The notes: generated from the letters alone by a model not told the origin. Shown: positions 54,091 to 63,175, counted from the first letter of the stretch. The stretch: DNA of 64,000 nucleotides from Aeromicrobium sp. 9AM (GCF_902506105.1 NZ_LR733304.1:2305832-2369831); one strand, 5' to 3'. Translations and numbers: made by a program.

Positions 54091-55053
54091 GCGGGTGAAC
54101 CAGCGATCCCAGACGTCGCTGGTGACGGGCCTGGGGCCGGCGTAGCCCCTGGCGGCAAGTGCCGCGTGGACGCGCCAAGGTATCGAGCGCGGAGTTCGAA
54201 GATCGGCGTCGGTCACGACGATCAACCGGTAGCCGAGGGCTTCGAGGACCTCCCTGCGCTCTCGATCGCGTTGCCGTTGGGCCGAGTTGCGCTCATGCTG
54301 CCAACCGTCGTACTCGACAATGACTTTGTGCCGGGCGTAGAGGAGGTCGACGCGAGCGACCCGACGGCCGGCGCCATCGACGATCCAGACGTTCGGCTCC
54401 GGGCACGGCAACCGAGCGAAGACCAGCATCAATCGCACGAGCGTCTCCATCGGTGACTCCGAGCCCGGGACGACGAAGGCCATGGCGCGGCGAGCACGCC
54501 GTACGCCGTGGAGGTGCCGTGCCAGGCAGTACGACACGAGCCGATCGAACGTCGTCGCTCCAGTGTGTATGAGGTGCTCAGCCACCTGCACCAGCTGGAT
54601 GAGTGACAAGCGCGACGCGCAATCGACGAACGTACGGTCAGGGCCGGTGACCGGGAGGCCACCGCGTTCTTGGGGTTTCAGGCGCCCTTGTCTGCGGTGG
54701 AGTCGGATGCCGGGGAGCGCCGTCACGGCATGTGTGTTGGTGGAAAACTCAAGCTCATCCGAACGTCGCGCGTCGAAGCCCCACAAACGGAGCGCGGTGA
54801 GATGGCTGACGACCGCGTCGCCCGGCAAGACGAGGAGTGCGGCCATGATCCAGGTCCGGAGCGTGACCTCGACACACGTGCTCACGTAGACGCCGCGGAA
54901 AAGTGATCTGAACCGCCGGCCACGGAGTACCTTGCGGTTGACGCCCATCGAGGCGGCCTGCTCGATGGTGAACGGTTCGGCGAGAAGCTCCTGCGGGATC
55001 GGGATGGCTGACGGCACGGCACCAGCGTTGACGGAACGGAACGGCGACGACAT
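54082..55053 (-). CDS. DUF559-containing protein with AbiEi-like N-terminus
   Basis: About 323 residues starting MSSPFRSVNAGAV. The N-terminal 60 residues (FTIEQAASMGVNRKVLRGRRFRSLFRGVYVS) resemble the winged-helix AbiEi-antitoxin type domain. The C-terminal 100 residues are DUF559, a Vsr/restriction-endonuclease-like fold with KVIVEYDGWQHERNSAQRQRDRERREVLEALGYRLIVVT. Such proteins are multicopy in actinobacteria, and their biology is unclear. An upstream in-frame start (to 55137) would enter the neighbouring hairpin. The gene is bracketed by two inverted copies of one hairpin sequence. Confidence 0.82.
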   Translation of the reverse strand: MSSPFRSVNAGAVPSAIPIPQELLAEPFTIEQAASMGVNRKVLRGRRFRSLFRGVYVSTCVEVTLRTWIMAALLVLPGDAVVSHLTALRLWGFDARRSDELEFSTNTHAVTALPGIRLHRRQGRLKPQERGGLPVTGPDRTFVDCASRLSLIQLVQVAEHLIHTGATTFDRLVSYCLARHLHGVRRARRAMAFVVPGSESPMETLVRLMLVFARLPCPEPNVWIVDGAGRRVARVDLLYARHKVIVEYDGWQHERNSAQRQRDRERREVLEALGYRLIVVTDADLRTPRSIPWRVHAALAARGYAGPRPVTSDVWDRWFTRNV

Positions 55054-55100
55054 CCGCGCCAACCAAGCTGTGGAAACGGGCGGTCGGCCCGCACAGGCCC

Positions 55101-55161
55101 AGCTTTTGAAGACTAGAGGCCCACATTTCGCGGCCAACTGGGCCGCAACGCTTCAAAAGTT
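55101..55161. terminator. Long hairpin of the CTTTTGAAGCGTTGCGGCCC type (right copy, inverted)
   Basis: CTTTTGAAGACTAGAGGCCC from 55103 pairs with TGGGCCGCAACGCTTCAAAA (55140-55159); outer and inner parts pair, with a mismatched block of about six bases in the middle. It sits between the DUF559 gene and the end of the ABC permease, both on the minus strand, so it should terminate the exporter message. Confidence 0.7.
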
Positions 55162-55169
55162 GGGGGTGG

Positions 55170-56243
55170 TCAGTCGTCCCAGCGGAAGACCCGGCTCGCC
55201 ACCGCGGAGACGACGACGGCGAAGCCCAGCAGGATGAGGATCGGCAGCAGCGCCGACGACGGGCCCTCGCCGCGCACCATCGTGTCGAGCATGCCCTCGT
55301 TGAGGTGCTTGAGGGGCAGGATCTCGCTGACCGCCGTGACCCAGCCAGGGGCACCGTCGAGCGGGAAGAACGAGCCGGACAGGAACGCCATCGGCAGCAC
55401 CACGAAGTTGGCGATGCCGACCGCTGCCTCCTCACTCTTGGCCACCGCGCCCGCGAGCAGACCGATGGCCATGAACGACAGCGTGCCGGCCGTGAGCAGC
55501 GGGACGATCATGGGCCACGAGCCGGTCAGCTGCAGACCGAACAGGGCCACCCCGACACCGATGAAGATCGCCGCCTGGACCGCGGCGATCGCGACGCTGA
55601 CGGCGATGCGGGCCAGGACGACGGCCCACGTCGGAACGGGCGCCAGGCGCAGGCGGCGGAGCAACCCGTTCTTGCGCCAGACGACGAGGTTGGTCGCGGC
55701 TCCGAACGTCGCGCCGGAGGCGATCGCCCAGCCCATCAGGCCGGGCGTGAAGAACTGGATCGTCGACAACGAGTCGTCCTCGACCTGGTCCGCCTCGAGA
55801 ACGAACTTGGGTTGCTGGCCGGTGACCGCGATGTTGGCCGACTGGACGATGCCCTGGAACGTGCCCTGGACGGTCGCCGCCTTGACCTGGTCGGCCTGCG
55901 AGAAACGTACGACGAGGGTGTCGCCGCGCTGAGTGATCATGGCGTCGGCGTCGCCCTTGCGGACCTTGCGGATCGCGGCCTTCTCGTCGGTCGTGCGGTG
56001 GATGTCGAGGCTCTCCTTGAGATAGGCCCGGACCTCCTTGGGTGCGTCATCGAGCACCGAGACCTTGCCGACCTGCTCGACGTCGATCTTGGAACCGCCC
56101 GAGTCGCCCAGCAGGCCACCGAACAGCGCCAGGAACATCAGCGGGAAGATCACCGCGAAGAAGACCGCCATCTTGTCGCGGAAGAATCCCTTGAGCATCG
56201 CCACGGCGAGGCTCTTGAACGCCGTCATCCGGGGAGGATTCAT
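55170..56243 (-). CDS. ABC-2 type exporter permease
   Basis: A 357-residue membrane protein: one N-terminal helix (AVFFAVIFPLMFLALFGGL), an extracellular domain of about 130 residues, then five helices with the ABC-2 signature FLSGSFFPLDGAPGWVTAVSEILPLKHLNEGM. This is the typical drug/lipid-type ABC-2 permease. The start ATG at 56243 overlaps the ATPase stop, so the pair forms one half-transporter unit. The substrate is unknown. Confidence 0.9.
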   Translation of the reverse strand: MNPPRMTAFKSLAVAMLKGFFRDKMAVFFAVIFPLMFLALFGGLLGDSGGSKIDVEQVGKVSVLDDAPKEVRAYLKESLDIHRTTDEKAAIRKVRKGDADAMITQRGDTLVVRFSQADQVKAATVQGTFQGIVQSANIAVTGQQPKFVLEADQVEDDSLSTIQFFTPGLMGWAIASGATFGAATNLVVWRKNGLLRRLRLAPVPTWAVVLARIAVSVAIAAVQAAIFIGVGVALFGLQLTGSWPMIVPLLTAGTLSFMAIGLLAGAVAKSEEAAVGIANFVVLPMAFLSGSFFPLDGAPGWVTAVSEILPLKHLNEGMLDTMVRGEGPSSALLPILILLGFAVVVSAVASRVFRWDD

Positions 56244-57142
56244 GCGCGGTACTCCCGGCCGGTGAGGTCGAGGAAGACGTCCTCGAGCGAGGCGCCCTTG
56301 ACGCTGAGCCCGTCCAGGGCATCGCGATGGGCGAGCTCTGTGAGGATGCGGGCGGGGTCTCGCGTCGTGATCGTGAGTCCGGACTCCTCGTCCGCGACGT
56401 CGTCGGAGCCGGCGATCGTCCGCGCCGCCTCGGCATCGAGCGTGCCCGGCGCGACGCTGATGCGTACGGGGGCGTCGAGTCCGCGTACGAGCGCAGCGGG
56501 GGTGTCGAGCTCGAGGATCTTGCCGGCGTCCATGATCGCGACGCGGTCGCACAGCGCCTCGGCCTCGTCCATGTAGTGCGTCGTCAGGATGACGGTGCGG
56601 CCCGAGTCGTTGATGCTGCGCAGCACGTCCCATAGGTTGCGGCGGGCCTGTGGGTCGAGCGCGGCGGTCGGCTCGTCGAGGAACACGACATCGGGGTCGT
56701 GGATCAACGCGCACGCGATCGACAGGCGCTGCTTCTGACCGCCGGACAGGTCCTCGGTGCGGTCGTCGGCCTTGTCGACCAGGCCGACCTGCTCGAGCAT
56801 CTCGTCGGTACGCCCTGCGGGGACGCCGTAGAGGGCACCGAACGTGTCGAGCTGCTCCCGCGCGGTGAGCCGTTCGAAGAACGACGACGCCTGGAGCTGC
56901 ACGCCCATCCGCCGTTGCAGCTCTGGCTCACGCCTGGACGGCACGTGGCCGTCGATGCGCACCGAGCCGGCCTGCGGCTTGCGCAGCCCCTCGACCATCT
57001 CCAGCGTCGTGGTCTTGCCGGCGCCGTTGGGTCCGAGCAGTCCGAAGAACTCCCCCGACGCCACCGTGAAGCTGACGCCGTCGACCGCGCGCACGTCGCC
57101 GTACGTCATGACGAGGCCCTCGGCCGTGATCTCTGCCCCCAT
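56240..57142 (-). CDS. ABC exporter ATP-binding protein
   Basis: A 300-residue ATPase with Walker A GLLGPNGAGKTTTLEM, the signature LSGGQKQRLSIACALI, Walker B VVFLDEPTAALDPQ and the switch histidine in ILTTHYMDE. The C-terminal 80 residues are the accessory domain seen in DrrA-type exporters. TAGGGT lies seven bases before the ATG, so the transporter probably has its own leaderless promoter separate from the cytochrome operon upstream. Confidence 0.93.
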   Translation of the reverse strand: MGAEITAEGLVMTYGDVRAVDGVSFTVASGEFFGLLGPNGAGKTTTLEMVEGLRKPQAGSVRIDGHVPSRREPELQRRMGVQLQASSFFERLTAREQLDTFGALYGVPAGRTDEMLEQVGLVDKADDRTEDLSGGQKQRLSIACALIHDPDVVFLDEPTAALDPQARRNLWDVLRSINDSGRTVILTTHYMDEAEALCDRVAIMDAGKILELDTPAALVRGLDAPVRISVAPGTLDAEAARTIAGSDDVADEESGLTITTRDPARILTELAHRDALDGLSVKGASLEDVFLDLTGREYRA

Positions 57143-57149
57143 ACCGATG

Positions 57150-57155
57150 ACCCTA
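57150..57155 (-). promoter_or_regulatory. -10 element of the ABC exporter (leaderless)
   Basis: Minus-strand TAGGGT ends seven bases before the ATG at 57142, in the 44-bp gap after ccsB. Confidence 0.55.
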
Positions 57156-57186
57156 TGGGACGGGTTGTCGGTTTCCTACCCGCGGC

Positions 57187-58125
57187 TTACTTGGCGTACG
57201 AGTGCATGCCGGAGACGAACAGGTTGATGCCGACGAAGTTGAACACGAACGTCGCGAACCCGATCAGGGCGATGATCGCGGCGGCCTTGCCCTTCCAGCC
57301 GGCGGTGGCGCGGGCGTGGAGGTAACCGGCGTAGACGACCCAGGTGATGAAGGCCCAGACCTCCTTGGGGTCCCAGCCCCAGTAGCGACCCCACGCGTAC
57401 TGCGCCCAGATCGGCCCGGCGATCAGCGCAGCGAACGTCCAGATGGGGAACGCGAAGGCGTGCACGCGGTAGGCGACCTGGTCGATCTTGGCCGACGGCG
57501 GGATGCGCCACAGGAAGCCGACGCGGTCCTCCTCGGGAGTCGTCCGCTCGGCGCGCGCCTTGACGAGGTAGAGCACCGACGCCGCGGCGCCGACGAGGAA
57601 CGCCGAGCCGGAGATCATGGCGCCGAGCACGTGGATCACGAGCCAGTACGAGTGGAGCGCCGGCACGAGCGGCCCGGGGGGGACGAACACCAGCGCGGAC
57701 AGGCCCAGCACGACGGTGCCGAATCCCGTGATGATCGGGCCGACCCAGTCGATCGCCCACATGCGGACCAGCACGATGTATGCCGTGAGGGCCATGAGGG
57801 TCGCGGCGCAGCCGAACTCGTACATGTTGCCCCACGGCACGCGCTCGGCCGAGAGCCCGCGCGCGATGACGCCGGCGAGCAGGACGAGCCAGGCGAGGCC
57901 CGTGAGCGAGAAGCCGATGCCGCCAGCGACGTCGCTGCGCTCCGACGCGGTGTCCTCGGCGGTCGGCGCCTCGCCTGCACCGCCCGCAGTCACCAGCTCG
58001 CGGTCGGGCGCGATCTTGCGCGCGAAGCCCCACTGGGCGACGTACGCCACGAAGGCCAGCGCGAGGATGCCGGTTGCCGACGCGACGGCATAGTTGGAGA
58101 ACTGCTCATATTGCGCAGCGGTCAT
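57187..58125 (-). CDS. ccsB: Cytochrome c biogenesis protein CcsB/ResC (heme handling)
   Basis: A 312-residue membrane protein of the system II cytochrome c maturation pathway, which with ResB moves heme and ligates it to apocytochrome. The tryptophan-rich WGRYWGWDPKEVWAFITW motif and conserved histidines (ALHSYWLVIHVLG, VYRVHAFAFPIW) are present, with about eight helices. The start overlaps the resB stop (ATGA). Upstream shadow extensions were ignored. It is the last gene of the operon. Confidence 0.94.
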   Translation of the reverse strand: MTAAQYEQFSNYAVASATGILALAFVAYVAQWGFARKIAPDRELVTAGGAGEAPTAEDTASERSDVAGGIGFSLTGLAWLVLLAGVIARGLSAERVPWGNMYEFGCAATLMALTAYIVLVRMWAIDWVGPIITGFGTVVLGLSALVFVPPGPLVPALHSYWLVIHVLGAMISGSAFLVGAAASVLYLVKARAERTTPEEDRVGFLWRIPPSAKIDQVAYRVHAFAFPIWTFAALIAGPIWAQYAWGRYWGWDPKEVWAFITWVVYAGYLHARATAGWKGKAAAIIALIGFATFVFNFVGINLFVSGMHSYAK

Positions 58126-59681
58126 CGTGCCTTCTCCTCTGTCTCTCCGAGCGCTTCGCGGAACCGCTCGAGGAAGTCGTCCAGGTCGGCGGGCAGGTCG
58201 TCACGGGGGACGCGGTCGAGCACGGCGACGTCAACCACGGTACGTGAACCGTCGCGACGGGCCCTGATCCAGGTCCTGCGCGGCTTGATCGTCAGCGACG
58301 TGACGAGCCCCAGCAGGCCGGCGATGATGCCGATCAGCGGCACCTGCACGCCGGGCGACGAGCTGATCTGGAACCGGGCGAACTGCTTGAGGCCGGTGAA
58401 CTCGATCGTGCCGCCGTTGGGCAGCTTCTGCGACTGGCCCGGCTGCAGGCTGACGCGGTAGCCCTTGTCGCCGTTCATGTACTGCTTCATCTTCGACTTG
58501 TCGAGGATGTAGACCGACTGCGGCGTGCCGCCGTCGAGGCCGAGGTCGCCGTGCCACACGAACAGCCCGAGCAGGGGGTTGGCGGCCGCCGGGTAGACCG
58601 AGATCGACGCGCCGTTGGCCCCGCTGGCGGCGGTCGGCAGGAAGAAGCCCTGGAAGCCCAGCTGCTCCGGCTCGGCATCGGGCACCTTGACGACGCCCGT
58701 GGAGGTGTAGGACGGGTCGTTCGGCAGGAAGGGCACCGGCTCGTTGAAGACGACCTCACCGTTGGCGTCGGTGACCTTGAGCACCGGCGCATAGCCCTGG
58801 CCGACGAGGAACACCGACGTGCCGTTGATCTCGAGCGGGTGGTTGACGGTGATGTCGAACGTACGCTCGCCGGCGCCTGGCTTGGCGGTGTACGTCCCTT
58901 GGGCGCGGAACAGCCGGGGCGCGCCGGCCTGCTGGCTGCCGAGCGGCTGGAACTTCGCGGTGAACGTGTCGAGCTTGAGGGAGAACGGCGGCAGCTGGTC
59001 GGCCTTGAACAGCGACCCGGAGCCGAACTCGTCGTACTGCGTCAGGGAGTTGGAGAAGCCCTGCCCCTCCGTCACGATCGCCGAGCCGCGATAGCCGAAC
59101 AGGGTGCCGACCGCGACGCCGACCAGCACCACCACGACGCTGATGTGGAACACCAGGTTGCCAGCCTCCCGCAGGAAGCCACGCTCGGCACTCACCTCGG
59201 CCGTGCCGGGCTCACCTTCGACCACGTCGACGCGGGCCCGGCCAAGGGTCCGGCGACCGGCTGCGACGACCTCGTCGACACTCGCGGACGTCTCGAACGA
59301 CGCCGAGGCGGGCAGCCGCGAGAAGTTGCGCGGAGCCTTGGGCGGCCGGGCGCGCAGGGCGCGGAGGTAGACGAACGACCGCGGGACGATGCAGCCGATC
59401 AGCGAGATCATCAGGAGCAGGTAGACCGCGCTGAACCACGGCGACGTGTAGACGCTGAAGAAGCCGAGCTTGTCGAGGGTCGGCGCACTCTTGGGGTGGT
59501 CGAGGAAGTACGCCTCGACGGCCCTCGCATCCACACCGCGCTGCGGCACGAGCGAGCCGGGCACCGCGGCGATCGCCAGCAGCAGGAGGAGGAACAGCGC
59601 CGTACGCATCGAGGTCAGCTGTCGCCAGAACCACCGGGTGAACTCCCGGCGCCCCAGCGAGGGAACCGCATTGCTGCTCAT
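58122..59681 (-). CDS. resB: Cytochrome c biogenesis protein ResB
   Basis: A 519-residue membrane protein with three N-terminal helices, a large extracytoplasmic domain (residues about 200-440) and a C-terminal helix (VPLIGIIAGLLGLVTSLTI), the ResB/Ccs1 plan. Diagnostic parts are LTSMRTALFLLLLLAIAAVPGSLVPQ and HISVVVVLVGVAVGTLFGYRGSAIVTEGQGFSN. It partners CcsB. The start MSSNAVPSL at 59681 overlaps the ccdA stop; upstream shadow sequence was excluded. Confidence 0.93.
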   Translation of the reverse strand: MSSNAVPSLGRREFTRWFWRQLTSMRTALFLLLLLAIAAVPGSLVPQRGVDARAVEAYFLDHPKSAPTLDKLGFFSVYTSPWFSAVYLLLMISLIGCIVPRSFVYLRALRARPPKAPRNFSRLPASASFETSASVDEVVAAGRRTLGRARVDVVEGEPGTAEVSAERGFLREAGNLVFHISVVVVLVGVAVGTLFGYRGSAIVTEGQGFSNSLTQYDEFGSGSLFKADQLPPFSLKLDTFTAKFQPLGSQQAGAPRLFRAQGTYTAKPGAGERTFDITVNHPLEINGTSVFLVGQGYAPVLKVTDANGEVVFNEPVPFLPNDPSYTSTGVVKVPDAEPEQLGFQGFFLPTAASGANGASISVYPAAANPLLGLFVWHGDLGLDGGTPQSVYILDKSKMKQYMNGDKGYRVSLQPGQSQKLPNGGTIEFTGLKQFARFQISSSPGVQVPLIGIIAGLLGLVTSLTIKPRRTWIRARRDGSRTVVDVAVLDRVPRDDLPADLDDFLERFREALGETEEKAR

Positions 59682-60430
59682 AGAGGCGCCTCGAATCCGG
59701 TGACCCACGTCTGCATCTCGCCGACGAGGTCGTCCCAGCGGCCGGTCACGAGCATGACGCCGACGGCGATGAGCAGCACGCCACCGGCGATCGAGACGCC
59801 GCGCTGGTGCCGCTTGAACCACGAGACCGTACGCATGAACTTGCCGAAGCCGAGGGCGGCGAGCACGAACGGGATGCCGAGGCCGAGGCAGTAGACGAAC
59901 GTGAGGAACGCGCCCCGAGCCGCCGAGGCGTCGTCGGTCGCGAACGACAGGCTCAGCACCGCCGTCAGGGTCGGGCCGATGCACGGGGTCCAGCCGAGAC
60001 CGAAGAACACGCCGAGCACCGGTGCGATGGCGAGCCCGACGGTGGGCACGGCGTGCACCCGGGCCTCACGCTGCATGAGCGGGACCAGTCCGATGAAGAC
60101 CAGTCCCATGACGATGACAAGGATGCCGGTGATGATCGACAGCGTGTGCTGGTGCTCCTGGAGGCGCAGGCCGACAGACCCGAAGAGCGCCCCACCCAGC
60201 ACGAACACGGTGCTGAAGCCGAGGACGAACAGGAGCGACCCGGCCAGCAACCGCCCACGCCGAGCCGACGCCAGGTCCTGGGCCGCGACCCCCGAGACGT
60301 ACGACAGGTAGCCCGGCAGCAGCGGCAGGACGCACGGGGAGAAGAACGACACGAGTCCCGCCAGGATCGCGACGGGCACCGCGAGGAGCAGGTTGCCGGA
60401 GTAGACGGTGTCCTCGAACCAACCCGTCAC
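59678..60430 (-). CDS. ccdA: CcdA-type thiol-disulfide transporter
   Basis: A 250-residue, six-helix membrane protein that carries reducing power outward for apocytochrome thiol reduction. The two active cysteines are in FFSPCVLPLLPGYLSYVSG and FGLGWTPCIGPTL. The GTG start at 60430 overlaps the tlpA stop (GTGA). Electrons should come from cytoplasmic thioredoxin and pass to the TlpA/ResA-like lipoprotein encoded immediately upstream. Confidence 0.94.
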   Translation of the reverse strand: MTGWFEDTVYSGNLLLAVPVAILAGLVSFFSPCVLPLLPGYLSYVSGVAAQDLASARRGRLLAGSLLFVLGFSTVFVLGGALFGSVGLRLQEHQHTLSIITGILVIVMGLVFIGLVPLMQREARVHAVPTVGLAIAPVLGVFFGLGWTPCIGPTLTAVLSLSFATDDASAARGAFLTFVYCLGLGIPFVLAALGFGKFMRTVSWFKRHQRGVSIAGGVLLIAVGVMLVTGRWDDLVGEMQTWVTGFEAPL

Positions 60431-61020
60431 GACGTGCTCTTCTGCACGTCGTCGATGACGCCGGCAAGGGTCGAGGCCCGCAGCTTGGGATCCATGATGC
60501 GGGCGGCGACCCGGCCCTTGGCATCGATGACCCACGTCGTGGGGATCGCCGTGGTCGGCAGGCTGTCGACGAACTCCAGCTCGAGGCGGCCGCCATCGTC
60601 GGCGAAGCTCGGATAGGTGAGGCCCTTCTTGCGGTTGAACGCGATCGCCGAGGACGAGTCGGGCGTGCGCGTGAGCATGCCGATGAACTGCACGTCCTTG
60701 TCGGCGTACTCGCTCGAGACCTCCTTGAGGGCGGGCGCCTCGGCCCGGCACGGCGGGCACCACGGGCCCCACAGGTTGATCACGATGGTCTTGCCGGCGA
60801 AGTCTGCGATCGACAGCGGCTTGCCGTCCAGCCCCTCGCCCTCGAGCTTGGGGGCCGGTTTGCGGTCACCGACCGGCACCACCGTGACGAGCTCGTTCTT
60901 GCTGCCGTCAGCGCCGACGTAGCCGTCGGTCGTCCGGTCCCGGCCGCCGGTGCACGCGGCGACGAGGACCAGCGCCCCGACCGCCACCGTGACGCGGAGA
61001 GTACGGCTCGTGAGGTGCAC
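60427..61020 (-). CDS. TlpA/ResA-like thioredoxin lipoprotein
   Basis: A 197-residue exported thiol-disulfide protein. The signal peptide ends in a lipobox (LVAAC, Cys23). The thioredoxin domain has the catalytic WCPPC (Cys88 and Cys91) in VINLWGPWCPPCRAEAP, and the cis-proline segment LPTTAIPTTWVID. It is expected to reduce the CXXCH cysteines of apocytochrome c. The GTG start at 61020 is two bases after the phosphatase gene stop. Position in a resB-ccsB operon supports the ResA role. Confidence 0.92.
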   Translation of the reverse strand: MHLTSRTLRVTVAVGALVLVAACTGGRDRTTDGYVGADGSKNELVTVVPVGDRKPAPKLEGEGLDGKPLSIADFAGKTIVINLWGPWCPPCRAEAPALKEVSSEYADKDVQFIGMLTRTPDSSSAIAFNRKKGLTYPSFADDGGRLELEFVDSLPTTAIPTTWVIDAKGRVAARIMDPKLRASTLAGVIDDVQKSTS

Positions 61021-61022
61021 TG

Positions 61023-61673
61023 TCAGGCGCCGCCGGCGAACTTGTTGCGCAACGCCTCGGGGATGAGGTCGCCCGCGGGCTCGCTGTAGGTGAAGCCGAC
61101 GAACTCGTCGCCGTCGAACGTCAGGCTGGTCAGGCTGGCCAGCGAGCACTGCCGCTTGCGCGGGTCGTGGATGAAGCTCTTCTTCTCGTACGCCCGACGC
61201 GCGATCCAGACCGGCAGCTGGTGCGAGACGATGACCGCCTCGTGGCCACGGGCCGCATCACGGGCGTCGTGGACCGCGAGCTGCATGCGGGCCGCGATCT
61301 CCTTGTAGGGCTCGCCCCACGACGGCCGGAACGGGTTGCGCAGCATCCACCAGTTCTGGGGGCGCTTGAGCGCACCGTCGCCGACGCCGAACGTCTTGCC
61401 CTCGAACAGGTTGGCCGCCTCGATGACCCGGTCGTCGGTATGGATCGGCACCTCGAGGAGCTTCGAGAGCGGCTCGGCAGTCTGCTGCGCGCGCTCGAGC
61501 GGCGAGGCCACCATGTGCACGATCTCGTTCTTGGACAGGTGGTCGGCGACCCTCTCAGCCATCTTGTGACCGAGCTCGGACAGGAAGTACTCCGGCAGCC
61601 GGCCGTAGAGCACGCCGTCGGGGTTCTCGACCTCGCCGTGGCGCATCAGGTGCACGATCGTACGTTCGGACAT
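61023..61673 (-). CDS. Histidine phosphatase (phosphoglycerate mutase-like)
   Basis: A 216-residue enzyme with the catalytic LMRHGEVENPDG at the N-terminus, SPLERAQQTAEPL, and a second catalytic histidine in EAVIVSHQLPVW. The exact phosphate ester is unknown. It stands between hemL (nine bases away) and tlpA (two bases away), so it is cotranscribed with heme and cytochrome genes; this placement recurs in actinobacteria but no role in maturation is proven. Confidence 0.91.
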   Translation of the reverse strand: MSERTIVHLMRHGEVENPDGVLYGRLPEYFLSELGHKMAERVADHLSKNEIVHMVASPLERAQQTAEPLSKLLEVPIHTDDRVIEAANLFEGKTFGVGDGALKRPQNWWMLRNPFRPSWGEPYKEIAARMQLAVHDARDAARGHEAVIVSHQLPVWIARRAYEKKSFIHDPRKRQCSLASLTSLTFDGDEFVGFTYSEPAGDLIPEALRNKFAGGA

Positions 61674-61682
61674 CAGGTTTCC

Positions 61683-63008
61683 TCAGTTCTCGGGGTTGGC
61701 CTGCGCTGCGGCACGAGCGGCGGCGGGAAGTGCCTCGGCAATTCTAGAGAGTGCCTCCGAGTCGTGCGCCGCCGAGACGAACCAGCACTCGTACGCACTC
61801 GGCGGGAGGTAGACACCGGCGTCGAGCATCGCGTGGAAGAACGGCTTGTAGCGCCATGACTCCTGCGCCTGCGCGCCGGCGAAGTCGGTCACCGGCTTGT
61901 CGACGCCCCAGAAGACACTGAACATGTTGCCGGCGTTCTGCAGCGCGTACGTCACCCCGGCGGCGTCGAGCGCGTCGGCGACGAGCGACTGCAGCTGCGA
62001 CGAGGCATCATCGAGCCGCGCGTATGCCTCGGCGTCGGCGAGCCGCAGGGTCGTGAGCCCGGCCGTCGTCGCGATCGGATTGCCCGACAGCGTGCCGGCC
62101 TGGTAGACGGGACCCACCGGGGCGAGCTGCTCCATGACGTCGCGGCGACCACCGAACGCGGCGGCCGGGAAGCCTCCGCCCATGACCTTGCCGAACGTCA
62201 GCAGGTCGGGCCGCCAGCCCTCGGGCTCCCCGTCGACGCCCCAGTGGCCCGACCGGGTGACCCGGAACCCGGTCATCACCTCGTCGCTGATGAACAGCGC
62301 GCCGTTGCTCGCGCACGTCTCGGCGAGGAAGCCGTTGAATCCCGGCTCGGGCGGCACGACGCCCATGTTGCCCGGCGCGGCCTCGGTGATGAGGCAGGCG
62401 ATCTGGTCGCCGTACGCCTCGAAGGCGGCCTCGACCGCGGCGCGGTCGTTGTAGGGCAGCACGATCGTGTCGGCCGTGACGTGGGCCGGTACGCCCGGGG
62501 TCTCGGGCAGGCCGAGGGTCACGACGCCGGAGCCGGCCTCGGCGAGCAGCGCGTCGACGTGACCGTGATAGCAGCCGGCGAACTTCACGATCTTGTCGCG
62601 ACCGGTGAAGCCGCGCGCCAGCCGGATCGCCGACATCGTCGCCTCGGTGCCCGACGACACGAGCCGCACGGACTCGGCCGGCGTACGCCCGACGATCTCC
62701 TCGGCGAGCAGCACCTCCGGCTCGCTGGGCGTGCCGAACGACGTGCCGCGGCTGACGGCGGCCGACACCGCGGCGAGCACCTCGGGGTGCGCGTGGCCCA
62801 GGAGCATGGGGCCCCAGGACCCGACGAGGTCGACATACCGGTTGCCGTCGAGGTTGGTCAGCCACGCCCCCGAGCCGGACCGCATGAAGATCGGCGTGCC
62901 GCCAACGGCCCGGAAGGCGCGCACCGGCGAGTTGACGCCTCCGGGCGACACGGCTCGGGCGCGGTCGAACAGGCCTTGCGAAGCGGGGTTGGAAGTCACG
63001 CCTTCCAT
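61683..63008 (-). CDS. hemL: Glutamate-1-semialdehyde 2,1-aminomutase
   Basis: A 441-residue PLP enzyme converting glutamate-1-semialdehyde to 5-aminolevulinate in heme synthesis. Blocks are [58 protein letters not shown] and the PLP lysine in [19 protein letters not shown]. The ATG at 63008 ([12 protein letters not shown]) follows GAGG; the longer in-frame start was rejected. As the first gene of the operon that ends with ccsB, it couples heme precursor supply to cytochrome c assembly. Confidence 0.94.
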   Translation of the reverse strand: MEGVTSNPASQGLFDRARAVSPGGVNSPVRAFRAVGGTPIFMRSGSGAWLTNLDGNRYVDLVGSWGPMLLGHAHPEVLAAVSAAVSRGTSFGTPSEPEVLLAEEIVGRTPAESVRLVSSGTEATMSAIRLARGFTGRDKIVKFAGCYHGHVDALLAEAGSGVVTLGLPETPGVPAHVTADTIVLPYNDRAAVEAAFEAYGDQIACLITEAAPGNMGVVPPEPGFNGFLAETCASNGALFISDEVMTGFRVTRSGHWGVDGEPEGWRPDLLTFGKVMGGGFPAAAFGGRRDVMEQLAPVGPVYQAGTLSGNPIATTAGLTTLRLADAEAYARLDDASSQLQSLVADALDAAGVTYALQNAGNMFSVFWGVDKPVTDFAGAQAQESWRYKPFFHAMLDAGVYLPPSAYECWFVSAAHDSEALSRIAEALPAAARAAAQANPEN

Positions 63009-63175
63009 TGTCCTCAATGGGATTTCCGGTCGGTCGGCGGCGTCGGCCGACCGTAACCAAGAGGCCGTCGGCCTCGTTGTGAAGGTGTTCACTGCTTTGC
63101 GGCGCGTCTCGGCTGGCAGTAACATCGGTTTACGCTATGTCGCACCTGTCGCGGCAGCATGGAGGGCACGTACTT

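Noticed and set aside
63009..63175. A possible cyclic di-AMP riboswitch upstream of the lytic transglycosylase
   Set aside because: The gap is only 167 bp, contains the hemL promoter side, and I could not find the conserved riboswitch elements; the gene has an ordinary GGAGGG ribosome site.
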